Shown here piece by piece: positions 35,761-45,064 of a stretch of DNA of 64,000 bases (the stretch's first letter is position 1; each line of letters opens with the position of its first letter). The notes beneath the pieces were generated by a model. That model saw only the letters and a program-made list of their open reading frames with translations, did not search any database and was not told the origin of the DNA. Source of the DNA: Janthinobacterium sp051380875 (GTDB lineage: Bacteria; Pseudomonadota; Gammaproteobacteria; Burkholderiales; Burkholderiaceae_D); NCBI RefSeq assembly GCF_051380875.1, contig NZ_JBNYXW010000008.1:124001-188000 (forward strand), read 5' to 3'. Made by a program: the position numbers and the translations under genes.

Positions 35761-36717
35761 ATGTCGATGAAACTGATGTGGGAAATCCGCGCGTTCTGCA
35801 CCGTCGTCGAGAAGCGCAGCTTCATCCACGCGGCGCGCATGCTGGGACGCTCGCCGTCGGCCGTCACGCGCGCCATCCAGTTCCTGGAAGAGGCCATCGG
35901 CGCCGAGCTGATCTTGCGCACGCAAAAGCAATTCACCTTGACGACGGCCGGCGAAACCTATTACGCCTCGGCCAAGCATTTGCTGGAAACGCAGGCCGAG
36001 GCGGAAGACCAGCTGGCTGAGCTGAGCAACTCGCCGCAAGGCTGGGTGCGCCTCTCGGCGCCAGAAATCCTCTCGCTGGGCTTTTTGCCGAAAGTGGTGG
36101 CGCAATTCTCGCGCGACTACCCGAACGTGTCGGTAGACATCCATTTCTCGGACAAATCGATCGACCCGATCCAGGAAAAGCTCGATTTCGCCATCCGCGG
36201 CGCCTTCCCCCAGTCAAGCGAACTGATCGGCTACCCCCTGTGGAACTACCGCCGCTACATGTACGCTTCGCCCGACTATATAGAGCGCATGGGCGCGCCG
36301 GACGAACCGGAAGAGCTGGCCGGCCACGACATCATCATGCACTCGGCGCCGCGCATCCTGCGCGACTGGCATTTCGTCTCTGCGACGCGCAACGTGCGCT
36401 ACCAGGTGCAGCCGCGCTTCCGCTTCACCTCCGGCATCGCCACCTTCCAGGCGGCCCTGGAAGGCGCCGGCATCGTGCGCCTGGCCAGCTGGCTGGCCGA
36501 ACCGGCCGTGGCCGCTGGCACACTGCGGCGCGTCTGCACGGCATACCGGCTGACGTCATCGAAAGAGCTGGACCCCAGCATCCATGCCGTGTATGGCACC
36601 TCGCGCATGGCCAAGGGGGCCAGGCTATTCCTCGAATATGTGCGCCAGCGGGGGCTGGAGATACCGGATGAAAGGGTTATCGCCGTTGCGTCAGCCGCCG
36701 AAATACCCATGGAATAG
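35761..36717 (+). CDS. LysR-type transcriptional regulator
   Basis: A 318-residue regulator with an N-terminal winged HTH (FCTVVEKRSFIHAARMLGRSPSAVTRAIQFLEEAIGAELILR; helix-turn-helix about 20-60) and a C-terminal substrate-binding domain of the type seen in small DsdC/CrgA-like LysR proteins. It is divergent from the TSUP transporter across 149 bp, the classic arrangement for local control, so that gene is the likely target. The start at 35761 was chosen for helix integrity. Its last 41 bases overlap the convergent membrane protein gene. Confidence 0.88.
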   Translation: MSMKLMWEIRAFCTVVEKRSFIHAARMLGRSPSAVTRAIQFLEEAIGAELILRTQKQFTLTTAGETYYASAKHLLETQAEAEDQLAELSNSPQGWVRLSAPEILSLGFLPKVVAQFSRDYPNVSVDIHFSDKSIDPIQEKLDFAIRGAFPQSSELIGYPLWNYRRYMYASPDYIERMGAPDEPEELAGHDIIMHSAPRILRDWHFVSATRNVRYQVQPRFRFTSGIATFQAALEGAGIVRLASWLAEPAVAAGTLRRVCTAYRLTSSKELDPSIHAVYGTSRMAKGARLFLEYVRQRGLEIPDERVIAVASAAEIPME

Positions 36718-37153
36718 CGAAAAGAAGAATAAGGAAAAGCCCGAAAAAATAAAGACCAAAGGCTTTCATCACAAAAAATCCCGCATCATCATCACCCATG
36801 ACTTTATTTATAATCATCTTAACAATAAAACTATAGATGAAGTAAATCGCTCCCCATTTAATGAGAAATTTAAACGTAGCCAAACGATGTAGCTGGTACA
36901 TTTCTACCGATTTACTCGAATTCAAACGATAGCCAAGATAACAGGCGAGCACAAACAATCCTATATTAAGACTATACAAATTCAACAACATCTTCAATTC
37001 ATTGCCATCTGGCCCACTCCCATTTACATGGTAGGACACGCTATAGCCATAAATCAAACTTAAACAAAAAACAGTCAGGAACAAGAGCCGAAAAGGCTTC
37101 GACATAGTACAAAATCCACCAATTACAACAACAAAACCAAGCACAAAAAACAT
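36677..37153 (-). CDS. Orphan AT-rich membrane protein, unknown function
   Basis: A 158-residue protein with four predicted helices (about residues 1-15, 22-38, 61-78 and 95-150 in two parts) and a basic C-terminus (RRLTQRR). No family is recognised. The DNA from about 36720 to 37380 is strikingly AT-rich compared with its neighbours and uses AT-ending codons, a sign of foreign origin. The 3' end runs 41 nt into the lysR coding region on the opposite strand. A GAAGGG sequence lies upstream of the ATG. It may encode a small mobile cargo such as an immunity or defence membrane factor, but nothing in it proves this. Confidence 0.55.
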   Translation of the reverse strand: MFFVLGFVVVIGGFCTMSKPFRLLFLTVFCLSLIYGYSVSYHVNGSGPDGNELKMLLNLYSLNIGLFVLACYLGYRLNSSKSVEMYQLHRLATFKFLIKWGAIYFIYSFIVKMIINKVMGDDDAGFFVMKAFGLYFFGLFLILLFAIPWVFRRLTQRR

Positions 37154-37540
37154 AAAAAACCCTTCAATTAAATCTACACTTTTTAGCGATGAAAATTAAT
37201 GCTTCTCGGGAAAAATATCCCCAGCCTTCGATTCAACGCTTTAGGCACGTTTTCTTGGTTCATGCCCATCCCTGTCATAAAGATTTGCAAAGAAAAGCAT
37301 GAAGTATAAATAGATTTAACGGAAAGAAATATCACACAATGTAACGCGGCTTTCAAAAGGCAACAACGGTCAGCCATCCGCGCATGAGGTGCAGGGGCGC
37401 AATAAGCTTGGCGGATGGCTCAATTGCAGGGCGTTTGCGCCAGGTAGCGAAGGACGGCCCGCCGTTCAGATATAGTTTGAACCATGGCGCGTTGTGATCG
37501 CATGCTATGCTTAAATGACAAGGCAACAAACGCCAAACAA
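37154..37540. other. Intergenic region without a supported gene
   Basis: The left 230 bp continue the AT-rich patch and should contain the promoter of the orphan membrane protein. The right part returns to normal composition near 37380. A 64-codon minus-strand frame at 37183-37377 has no domain, plausible codon use or clear ribosome site, and I do not call it. I see no terminator with a T tract for comEC. Confidence 0.5.
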
Positions 37541-39964
37541 CTACAAGCCATGCCAGTACCGGCGATGATTGGTACGATATTGTTCCACCCCAATTTCCTC
37601 CCCAAACTCCATCACCACCGCCCCCGCCACATCCGTGCGCAGCCGGGTGATACCCATCGTCCCATAGCGCGCATACACCTGCGCTTTCGGGTGTTTGTAA
37701 CGATTCCTGTGCCCCACCTGGAAAATTGCCAGCGTCGGCTGGACGGCATTCAAGAATGCCTGCGTGGAAGACGTGCCGCTGCCGTGATGTGGCGCCAGCA
37801 GCACGTCGGCCGCCAACTCACCGTCTGCCGAGCGCGCCAGCAGTTGCGCTTCCTGGGCCGCTTCGATGTCGCCGGCCAGCAAGATCGAATGGTTTCCTGC
37901 AGTGATTTTCACCGTACAGCTGCGGGCGTTCGGCTTCAAGGAAATGTCCGTGTGGCTGGAGGGCAGCGGGTGCAGCATGGCGAAGTGCACGCCTTCCCAG
38001 GTCCAGCTCTGGCCGGCCACGCAGTGCAGATACGGGCGCTGCTGTTGTCGCCGAACCTCGATGGCCGGGTGGCCGTCGAACAGCGACGAGGCCAGCCAGC
38101 CCACTTGCACGTTTTCCAGCAGGGACAAGGCGCCGCCCGCGTGGTCGGTATCGCTGTGTGAAATGATCACGCCATCCAGTTTGCCTATACCACGCGCACG
38201 CAGGTAGGGCACGATGACCCGGCTGGCGCCATCGGAATCCGCGCTGTAGGCAGGACCCGTGTCATACAGTAAACGGTGGCCGTGCGTTTCCACCAGCAGG
38301 GCCATGCCTTGTCCTACATCAAAGGCCGTCACCCATAGCTTGCCCGGTGGCGGGCTGGACGGCAAGGCGGTCAGCAGCGGCAGCCAGCCCAGCATGCCGG
38401 CCCAGCGCTGCGGCCAACCGCGTGGCGCCAACAGCCATGCCGTGCCAAACAGTGCCCAGCAAAAACTCCACATTGGTGGCGCGGGCGCCGTCCACACGGC
38501 GAAGTGGCGCGCCCCCAGCCATTCCAGCACTTGCGCCAGCATCTGCACGATGGCATGCGCCAGCAGCAACAGCGCGTCGGACAGGGGCGCGGGCAGCAAG
38601 CCGCCCGCCAGGGACAAGGGCGTGACGACCAGGCTGATGACGGGAATGGCCAGCGCATTGGCCACGGGGCTGACCAAGGAGACTTGTGAAAACAGCAGCA
38701 TACTCAAAGGCACCAGCCCCACCGTTACCACATACTGCGTGTGCGCACCCAGCGCCACGGCCGCGCGAAAATGGCGCCAGCGGCTGGCCTGTGCCGGCAG
38801 CGTCGCCACCGTGCGTCCCGCCGTGGCATACAGAATGGTGGCGACGGCGCCGAACGATAGCCAGAAACCGGGCCATAGCACGGCCCACGGATCGAGCAGC
38901 ACCACCACGCCCAGCGCCAGGCACAGCACGTGGCCTATGCTGGTGACGCGCCCAAGCCACAGGGCCAGCGCCACGACCAGCAACATATATAAAGTGCGCT
39001 GCGCCGGCACGCCAAAGCCGGCCAGCAGAACGTACAAGAATGCCGCCAGCGCGCCGGCCAGCGCCGCCACTTTCTGCGCCGGCAGCCGCAGGGGCAGTTG
39101 CCAGCCCGTGAAAAACGAGCGCCGCCACAGCGCGCCCGCGCCCAGCGCAAACAATCCGGCGATCATGGTGATGTGCAGGCCCGATATCGAGATCAGGTGA
39201 CTCACGCCCGTGCGGTTGAACACTTGCCAGTCCGACTGTGGAATGGCGCGCTGGTCGCCCACCACCAGCGCCACGATCACGCCCGCGTACTGTTTGCCTT
39301 CCAGGCTGCGCGCGATGCGTGCCCGCAGCGCCGCGCGGCTGGCCTCCACGGCATGGCCAAAAGCGGGCACGAAGGCAGCCAGGCGCACGTTCGGCGTATC
39401 CGCGCGCGGCTGCGGCCGCACATAACCGGTGGCGCGCACGCCCTGCTCCAGCAGCCACACCTCGTAATCAAAACCGCGCGGGTTGGCGTTGCCGTGCGGA
39501 CGCTGCAGCCGCACCGTCAAGCGCCAGCGCTCGCCCGGCTGCACGTCGCCCACCTCGCTCGTCACTTCATCGCGAAAGCCTGCGTACCAGGACAGCGCGA
39601 TCAGGGGAGGCACCCTGCTTCCGACGGCCCTCTCCACGGCAAAATTGAAGCGCACACCCTGCTCGAAGCGGTACGGCAAGCTGGCCACCGTGCCGGTGAC
39701 GGTGATATCTTGCCCCTCGTCGGCCAGCGCCAGTTGCGGCGCCATGGCCGCCTGGGCCAGCCAGGCGGCCCAGAAAAAGCCCAGTCCAACGCCCGCAGCG
39801 ATAGTCACAGCCAGGCGCCAGTGCGCGTGACGGCGCAGCAGCAGTGCCGCCACTGGCGACGCACCAGCAATGGCCAGCAGCGCCGCGCCCGCGTGCGGCG
39901 GCAAGCTGGCTTGCGTCTGCAGCCAGGCGGCGCCGGCGGCAAAACCGAGTATCAGGGTGCGCAT
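37541..39964 (-). CDS. comEC: ComEC/Rec2 DNA-uptake channel protein
   Basis: An 807-residue membrane protein that forms the inner-membrane channel for transforming DNA. An N-terminal DUF4131-type region with helices and an OB-like domain (about 40-180) is followed by the Competence domain with many helices (about 220-520; HLISISGLHITMIAGLFALG is the signature). A C-terminal metallo-beta-lactamase domain follows, with DVGQGMALLV and HSDTDHAGG and a later LLAPHHGSGTSS. All zinc-binding motifs are present, so a nuclease role is possible. The start was set at MRTLILGF (39964); two upstream ATGs at 40003 and 40000 are alternatives and none has a good ribosome site. Confidence 0.9.
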   Translation of the reverse strand: MRTLILGFAAGAAWLQTQASLPPHAGAALLAIAGASPVAALLLRRHAHWRLAVTIAAGVGLGFFWAAWLAQAAMAPQLALADEGQDITVTGTVASLPYRFEQGVRFNFAVERAVGSRVPPLIALSWYAGFRDEVTSEVGDVQPGERWRLTVRLQRPHGNANPRGFDYEVWLLEQGVRATGYVRPQPRADTPNVRLAAFVPAFGHAVEASRAALRARIARSLEGKQYAGVIVALVVGDQRAIPQSDWQVFNRTGVSHLISISGLHITMIAGLFALGAGALWRRSFFTGWQLPLRLPAQKVAALAGALAAFLYVLLAGFGVPAQRTLYMLLVVALALWLGRVTSIGHVLCLALGVVVLLDPWAVLWPGFWLSFGAVATILYATAGRTVATLPAQASRWRHFRAAVALGAHTQYVVTVGLVPLSMLLFSQVSLVSPVANALAIPVISLVVTPLSLAGGLLPAPLSDALLLLAHAIVQMLAQVLEWLGARHFAVWTAPAPPMWSFCWALFGTAWLLAPRGWPQRWAGMLGWLPLLTALPSSPPPGKLWVTAFDVGQGMALLVETHGHRLLYDTGPAYSADSDGASRVIVPYLRARGIGKLDGVIISHSDTDHAGGALSLLENVQVGWLASSLFDGHPAIEVRRQQQRPYLHCVAGQSWTWEGVHFAMLHPLPSSHTDISLKPNARSCTVKITAGNHSILLAGDIEAAQEAQLLARSADGELAADVLLAPHHGSGTSSTQAFLNAVQPTLAIFQVGHRNRYKHPKAQVYARYGTMGITRLRTDVAGAVVMEFGEEIGVEQYRTNHRRYWHGL

Positions 39965-40192
39965 GGGGGCGTGATGTTCGCTCGACGCGAAGGGGACCAT
40001 CACACTATAGAAGCTGCGCGGGGTCTGAGCCTATTGCGCCACCATTCCCGTCTGATCTGGCGCAATAGTCATGCCGAAAATGGCGGCCATGCGCGATGGC
40101 ATCGAGCTGGGACTCGCCTCTGGCTGGCACGCGCCGGTTGAAGATATATACGGGAAGCCAGCCGGACCACTAGCGCCAGCCGCTATCGACGG

Positions 40193-40198
40193 TATAAT
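40193..40198 (+). promoter_or_regulatory. Candidate -10 box for the SUV3-like helicase gene
   Basis: TATAAT lies 33 nt before the ATG. No good -35 box is seen at the right distance. Confidence 0.35.
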
Positions 40199-40230
40199 CG
40201 GCCTCGCTTACTTCAACACCCAGGCACGAC

Positions 40231-42219
40231 ATGACTTCCTCCGCACTTCCTCCCGACACCGCCACCGACATCGCCGACATCGCCGAAGATAATAACGACG
40301 CCACCCTGGTTGCGGAACTGGGGGAACTGGCCGAGCATATCCGCCTGGTGAAGATGGAAGGCCGCGTCTTCGTGCGCTTTTCCGGCGAGATCAAGGCCGG
40401 TGGCTTGCGCGTGCCGTATGCGCTGGTGCCGGCGCAAGGCGTGCTGGCGCGGCCGGCCAAGTGGCGCAAGATGGACCGCGAGACCAGGCTGGCCCTGATC
40501 CGCGAACGGGCCAGCGCGGCCATCTTCGAAGAACTGCGCCAGCACGTGATGGATTTCGTCGCCGATATCGCGGGCCAGTGCGAGGACGTCGAGGCGGACC
40601 CGATGCTGTTCCTGCATACGCTGGCCGACATGCAGACGTCCGAGCCAGCCGGCATGGTGTTCGACCGCATTCGCCAGCGCTTCCATCACGCCATCGAACG
40701 CCAGCAGGAAGAACAGCATGCGGCGCGCACGCGCCAGAGCATCAACCTGGCCGAGTATCCCGCCTCGTTCGAGATGGCGCGCCGCCTGCCGCGCCGCTTC
40801 ATCGCCTTGCTGGGCCCCACGAATTCCGGCAAGACGCACCGCGCGATGGAAGCGCTGGTGAAGGCCAGGAGCGGCATCTACCTGGCGCCCTTGCGCTTGC
40901 TGGCCCTGGAAAACTACGAACGCCTGCAGGAAGCAAAGCCGCACGGCAAACCGCTGGCCGTCAGCCTGATCACGGGCGAAGAGCGGCGCGAGGTCGATGG
41001 CGCCACGCATATCGCCAGCACAGTGGAAATGCTGGACACGAAAACCGTCGTCGAAGTGGCCGTCATCGATGAAATCCAGATGCTGGCCGACCCGGACCGG
41101 GGCGCCGCATGGACGGCGGCCGTGTGCGGCGCGCCCGCCCATACCGTCTACCTGGTGGGAGCGCCGGAAGCGCGGCGCGCCATCGAGGCACTGGCCGAAC
41201 GGCTGGACTGCCCGCTGGAAGTGCATGTATTGAAACGCATGGCGCCCCTGTCGATGGAGGCGACGGCCGTGCGCAAGGTGCGCAACCTGCGCCGCGGCGA
41301 TGCCGTCATCGCCTTTTCGCGCCGCGAAGTGCTGATGTGGCGCGACATGATCACGGAAACGGGGCTGTCGGTGGCCACCGTCTACGGCAACCTGTCGCCC
41401 GAAGTGCGGCGCGCGCAGGCGCAGCGCTTCCGCGACGGCACGGCCGATATCGTCGTCGGCACCGATGCGCTGGCGATGGGCCTGAACATGCCGATTGCGC
41501 GCATCGTCATGACCACCAGCGTCAAATACAATGGCCGCGAAGAGGAAGAGATTTCGGCTGCCCTGGCGCGCCAGATCGCGGGGCGCGCGGGCCGCTACGG
41601 CGTGCATGAAGAAGGCCTCGTGGCCGGCTACGACAACGAGACGCATGAAGTGATGCGCGCGCTGCTGAAGGAAAAACTGCACCCCCTGAACACCAGCGGT
41701 TTTGCCGTGGCGCCCTCGCTGGAGCATTTGCACCGCATTTCGGCTGTCACGGGCGAACTTTCCTTGACCAAGCTGCTGCGCCGCTTCATCCACAATATCG
41801 ACGTGCCGGATGGTTTCTTCTTCCCGCGCATCACGGAAGACCAGAAAGAGCGCGCCCTGTGGCTCGATACCTTGCCGCTGTCCGTGGCCGACAAGTTCAC
41901 CCTGTCGCTGGTGCCGATTTCAAGCAAGGTGCCGTCATTGCAAACGGCCTGGGAACACTGGGCGAAGAATCTGTCGCTTGGCAAGACCAGTACCCTGCGC
42001 CAGCACGCGTATGGCGGCGGCACGCAAAATCTGCAGCAGGTAGAAGACACTTGCCGCTACTATTCCGCGTATGCGTGGCTCAGCTACCGCCTGCCCGAGC
42101 TCTTCCCCGATATCGAGGTGGCGCAAAACCTGTCGCGCGATGCGTCCGAGCGCGTCGACTCCATCCTGCGCGCGCATAATGCGGCCTCGCGCGGACGTTC
42201 GGACAAAAAGTCCAAATAG
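40231..42219 (+). CDS. SUV3-like DExH RNA helicase
   Basis: A 662-residue superfamily 2 helicase of the SUV3 type. An acidic N-terminus leads to a helical domain, then Walker A GPTNSGKT (195-202), DEIQ box (280-283, VIDEIQML), motif IV-VI region with VATVYGNLSPEVRR, GTDALAMGLNMPI and QIAGRAGRYG, and the SUV3 C-terminal domain. In mitochondria SUV3 unwinds RNA for the degradosome partner PNPase; bacterial copies occur mainly in alpha- and betaproteobacteria and are poorly studied. It stands alone between comEC (divergent) and a sugar dehydrogenase (convergent). Confidence 0.85.
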   Translation: MTSSALPPDTATDIADIAEDNNDATLVAELGELAEHIRLVKMEGRVFVRFSGEIKAGGLRVPYALVPAQGVLARPAKWRKMDRETRLALIRERASAAIFEELRQHVMDFVADIAGQCEDVEADPMLFLHTLADMQTSEPAGMVFDRIRQRFHHAIERQQEEQHAARTRQSINLAEYPASFEMARRLPRRFIALLGPTNSGKTHRAMEALVKARSGIYLAPLRLLALENYERLQEAKPHGKPLAVSLITGEERREVDGATHIASTVEMLDTKTVVEVAVIDEIQMLADPDRGAAWTAAVCGAPAHTVYLVGAPEARRAIEALAERLDCPLEVHVLKRMAPLSMEATAVRKVRNLRRGDAVIAFSRREVLMWRDMITETGLSVATVYGNLSPEVRRAQAQRFRDGTADIVVGTDALAMGLNMPIARIVMTTSVKYNGREEEEISAALARQIAGRAGRYGVHEEGLVAGYDNETHEVMRALLKEKLHPLNTSGFAVAPSLEHLHRISAVTGELSLTKLLRRFIHNIDVPDGFFFPRITEDQKERALWLDTLPLSVADKFTLSLVPISSKVPSLQTAWEHWAKNLSLGKTSTLRQHAYGGGTQNLQQVEDTCRYYSAYAWLSYRLPELFPDIEVAQNLSRDASERVDSILRAHNAASRGRSDKKSK

Positions 42220-42264
42220 GCTTTAACGCAGCTCCCAGAACCCGACTGCCGCACAGGCGATACC

Positions 42265-43509
42265 TTATGGCTTGGCCGGTGCCGCGTAATGCAGCTTGAG
42301 CACCAGTCCATTGTGGTCATCGGCCATATAAATATCGCCATCCTGGCCCTGCTTCACGTCGACGGGCGCGCCGCGGCCCTGCTTGCCCTTGCGCTCCCAG
42401 TTGCCGATCAATTCGACGGCCTTGCCCAGCGGGGCGCCGGCCTTGTCGGGCAACAGCGCCACCAGGCGGTGGCCGTTGCTGCGGTAGCCGTGGTAGCCGA
42501 TGATCAGGCTGTTTTTGTACAGCTCGGGGTAGCGGCTGGCCGTGTAGAACGTCATGCCCAGCGGCGCGGCGTGGCCGGGCAGCAGACGCCGTGGCGCCAC
42601 GTATTTGGCGGCGCAGGCGGTTTTCGGGTATTCGGGGCTGGCGACGTTGTCGTCGTAGCAGTACGGCCAGCCGTAATGCTGGTCGGCCTTGATCACATTG
42701 AGTTCTTCGTGCGGCAGGTTTTCATCATTTTTCAGTTGCGGCATGGCGGCCTGGATGGCGTCGCGCGCGTTTTCCGCCTGCCACAAATCGCCCGTCGCCG
42801 GGTGGAAGGCCAGCGCCATCGAATTGCGCAAACCGCGCGCATGCGTGCGCCAGCTCGTCACCGTGCCGGCCGGCCAGGCCATCTTGTACTCGCGGATGGC
42901 GCCCAGCGCGTCCGCACCTTCGGCCGACGCGCACGGCTTGGCCGGATCGGGTGCCTTGCCATCTACCTCGCAATGGTCGGTGTTTGACCCCACATTCACA
43001 TACAGGTCGCCCTTGGGGCCAAAGCGCATGGTCGTCAACAGATGCAGGCCCAGTCCCGGCAAGGGTGGCGCCTTGGCCGTGCCGCCGATCACGTCAGTGA
43101 TGGCGCGGGCCGGGTCGCGCAGGTCGAAGCGGAAGATGCGCCCCACCACGCCCACGTAGACCATGCCGTCCGGCCCCTGCACGATGCCGTTCGGACGATC
43201 GAGCTTGTCGAGCAGCAGCTTGCGCGCGTAGCCGCTGCCTGCCGCCTTGCGCTGCAACAGCCATAATTTACCCTGGTTCGGCGTCCATCCCGCCATGTCC
43301 GTGACGAGAATGTCGCCATTCGTCAGCGGCAGCACGCCACGGGGGAATTTCAGGCCATCAGCCAGCACGGCCACGCAAAAGCCGGGCGGCGTAGTCACGT
43401 CGAGGCGCGGCAAGCCGTCGCATTGTCCGCTGGTCGCGGCGGCCAGCGCGGGCATGGCGGCGCTGACCATGCAGGCCGCCAGGGCGCCGGCGAACATTCT
43501 ATGATTCAT
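42265..43509 (-). CDS. PQQ-dependent sugar dehydrogenase-like exported protein
   Basis: A 414-residue protein with a signal peptide (cleaved after ALA near residue 23) and a six-bladed beta-propeller of the glucose/sorbosone dehydrogenase group (PRGVLPLTNGDILVTDMAG, PNGIVQGPDGMVYVG, GLRNSMALAFHPATGDLW, NDENLPHEELNVI, YGWPYCYDD). The ATG overlaps the tatD stop (ATGA), so it is the last gene of the lol-tatD unit by translational coupling. It should act in the periplasm, oxidising a sugar or aldehyde with PQQ; no pqq genes are in the window. Confidence 0.85.
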   Translation of the reverse strand: MNHRMFAGALAACMVSAAMPALAAATSGQCDGLPRLDVTTPPGFCVAVLADGLKFPRGVLPLTNGDILVTDMAGWTPNQGKLWLLQRKAAGSGYARKLLLDKLDRPNGIVQGPDGMVYVGVVGRIFRFDLRDPARAITDVIGGTAKAPPLPGLGLHLLTTMRFGPKGDLYVNVGSNTDHCEVDGKAPDPAKPCASAEGADALGAIREYKMAWPAGTVTSWRTHARGLRNSMALAFHPATGDLWQAENARDAIQAAMPQLKNDENLPHEELNVIKADQHYGWPYCYDDNVASPEYPKTACAAKYVAPRRLLPGHAAPLGMTFYTASRYPELYKNSLIIGYHGYRSNGHRLVALLPDKAGAPLGKAVELIGNWERKGKQGRGAPVDVKQGQDGDIYMADDHNGLVLKLHYAAPAKP

Positions 43510-44309
43510 GGTCTCCCCATCAGCGGTAATCGGGGCATGACGGCACGCGCGTTGGCGCTGGTCCGGGCCGCCACTTGCGCTATGTCAAGGCCGCGCAGTT
43601 CGGCCAGCACGGCGCCGATGCGCGGCAATTCTTCGGGGCTGTTGCGGCCCGGATGCAGCCAGCTGGGCGAAATATCGGGCGCGTCCGTTTCCAGCACGAT
43701 GGCATCCAAGGGCAAGCCGGTGGCCAGGCGGCGTATCTGCAGCGCGCGCGCATACGTCATGGCGCCGCCGAAACCGAGCTTGAATCCCAGGTCGATATAG
43801 CCCTGCGCCTGCTGGAAGCTGCCATTGAACGCATGCGCGATGCCGCCGTTTGGGCGAATCTGGCGCGCGTGCTTGAGGACAATGTCCTGCGAGCGGCGCA
43901 CGTGGGCCAGCACGGGCAGGTCAAAGTCGCGGGCGATTTTCAGCTGCTCGCGCAGGAAATGCTCCTGCTTGACGCGCATGGCCGGTTCGCACAGCATGGG
44001 CAGGAAGAAATCGAGGCCGATCTCGCCGATGGCGACGAAGCGCGGGTCGGCCATGGCAGCTTGCACCGCCGCGCGCAGGGCGAGCAGATCGTCTTCGGTG
44101 GCGTGCGGCACGAAGATCGGGTGGATGCCGAGCGCATAGCAGGCGTTGGGCGCAGCGTGCGCCAGATCGCGCACGATGGCGAAATTGGCCCGTTCGACGG
44201 CGGGAATGACGATCATCGCCACGCCTTGAGCGCCGGCCCGCGCGGCTACCTGCAGCGATTCGCTGCCGAATTCGTGCGCGTCGAGATGGCAGTGCGTATC
44301 GACCCACAT
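43506..44309 (-). CDS. TatD-family metal-dependent hydrolase
   Basis: A 267-residue TIM-barrel metallohydrolase of the TatD family (DNase/RNA 3' quality control or D-aminoacyl-tRNA-related activities have been reported for relatives). Metal ligands: DTHCHLD at residues 3-9, GEIGLDFF (Glu), HVRRSQD (His), AHAFNGS (His) and ETDAPD (Asp). The start at MWVDTHCHLD has AAGGAG 5 nt upstream. It lies 14 nt after the lolD stop and overlaps the next gene by ATGA. Which TatD paralogue (tatD, ycfH or yjjV) it is cannot be settled; YcfH lies next to lol genes in other bacteria. Confidence 0.88.
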   Translation of the reverse strand: MWVDTHCHLDAHEFGSESLQVAARAGAQGVAMIVIPAVERANFAIVRDLAHAAPNACYALGIHPIFVPHATEDDLLALRAAVQAAMADPRFVAIGEIGLDFFLPMLCEPAMRVKQEHFLREQLKIARDFDLPVLAHVRRSQDIVLKHARQIRPNGGIAHAFNGSFQQAQGYIDLGFKLGFGGAMTYARALQIRRLATGLPLDAIVLETDAPDISPSWLHPGRNSPEELPRIGAVLAELRGLDIAQVAARTSANARAVMPRLPLMGRP

Positions 44310-44323
44310 GGCTGCTCCTTGGC

Positions 44324-45064
44324 TCAATATTGGTAAGGCTGCAGCCCTTCGTCCGTCAGGCGCAGCACGCGGTCGCAGCGCTTGGCCAGTTCGATATCGT
44401 GCGTAACGATGACGAAGGCCGTGCCCAGGGTACGCGACAATTCCAGCATCAAATCGAAAATCTGTTCGGCCGTGGCGTGATCGAGGTTGCCCGTCGGTTC
44501 ATCGGCCAGCACGCAGGCCGGCTGCGTGACGAGCGCGCGCGCCAGGGCCACGCGCTGGCGCTCACCGCCCGACAGCTCGCCTGGCGTGTGCGTCACGCGC
44601 TTGGCCAGGTTCACGCGCGTGAGGATCTGCTGCGCCAGTTCGGTGGCCGGTGCGCGCTTCATGCGCCGTATCATCAGGGGCATGGCGACGTTGTCCAGCG
44701 CCGAAAACTCGGGCAGCAGGTGGTGGAACTGGTAGACGAAGCCCAGCGAGGCGTTGCGCAAGTCGCCGCGCGCCTTTTCGCTGAGGGTGGCGAAATCCTT
44801 GCCCAGCAAGGTCACGCTGCCGCTGGTGGGCGTATCGAGGCCGCCCAGCAGGTGCAGCAAAGTCGATTTGCCCGAGCCGGAGGCGCCGACGATGGCCACG
44901 CGTTCGCCACGATAGATGTCGATGTCGATGCCGGCCAGTACCTGCACCTTGTAGCTGCCTTGCGTAAAAGTCTTGCCCAGGCCACGGCAGGACAGCACGG
45001 TGGCGCCGCTGTTGGAGGCAGGTTTGTTCAGATCGGTCATGGTAGTAGTCAGTCGATTATTCAT
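44324..45064 (-). CDS. lolD: Lipoprotein-releasing ABC transporter ATPase LolD
   Basis: A 246-residue ATPase that powers release of outer-membrane lipoproteins from the inner membrane to LolA. Walker A GASGSGKST, signature LSGGERQR, Walker B CVLADEPTGNLD and the H-loop VTHD are intact, and VYQFHHLLPEFSALDNVAMPL is the LolD-typical Q-loop region. The start at 45064 overlaps the upstream permease stop (ATGAATAA); an in-frame ATG at 45040 is an alternative. It follows two LolC/E-type permeases, completing a LolCDE-like complex. Confidence 0.93.
   Translation of the reverse strand: MNNRLTTTMTDLNKPASNSGATVLSCRGLGKTFTQGSYKVQVLAGIDIDIYRGERVAIVGASGSGKSTLLHLLGGLDTPTSGSVTLLGKDFATLSEKARGDLRNASLGFVYQFHHLLPEFSALDNVAMPLMIRRMKRAPATELAQQILTRVNLAKRVTHTPGELSGGERQRVALARALVTQPACVLADEPTGNLDHATAEQIFDLMLELSRTLGTAFVIVTHDIELAKRCDRVLRLTDEGLQPYQY

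Noticed and set aside
37183..37377. A 64-codon minus-strand frame in the AT-rich gap upstream of the orphan membrane protein
   Set aside because: No domain, no convincing ribosome site and no support from context; AT-rich DNA gives random starts.
40071..40292. A 73-codon plus-strand frame before the SUV3-like gene
   Set aside because: Its C-terminus is a His/Arg run created by reading the helicase start in another frame; no ribosome site.
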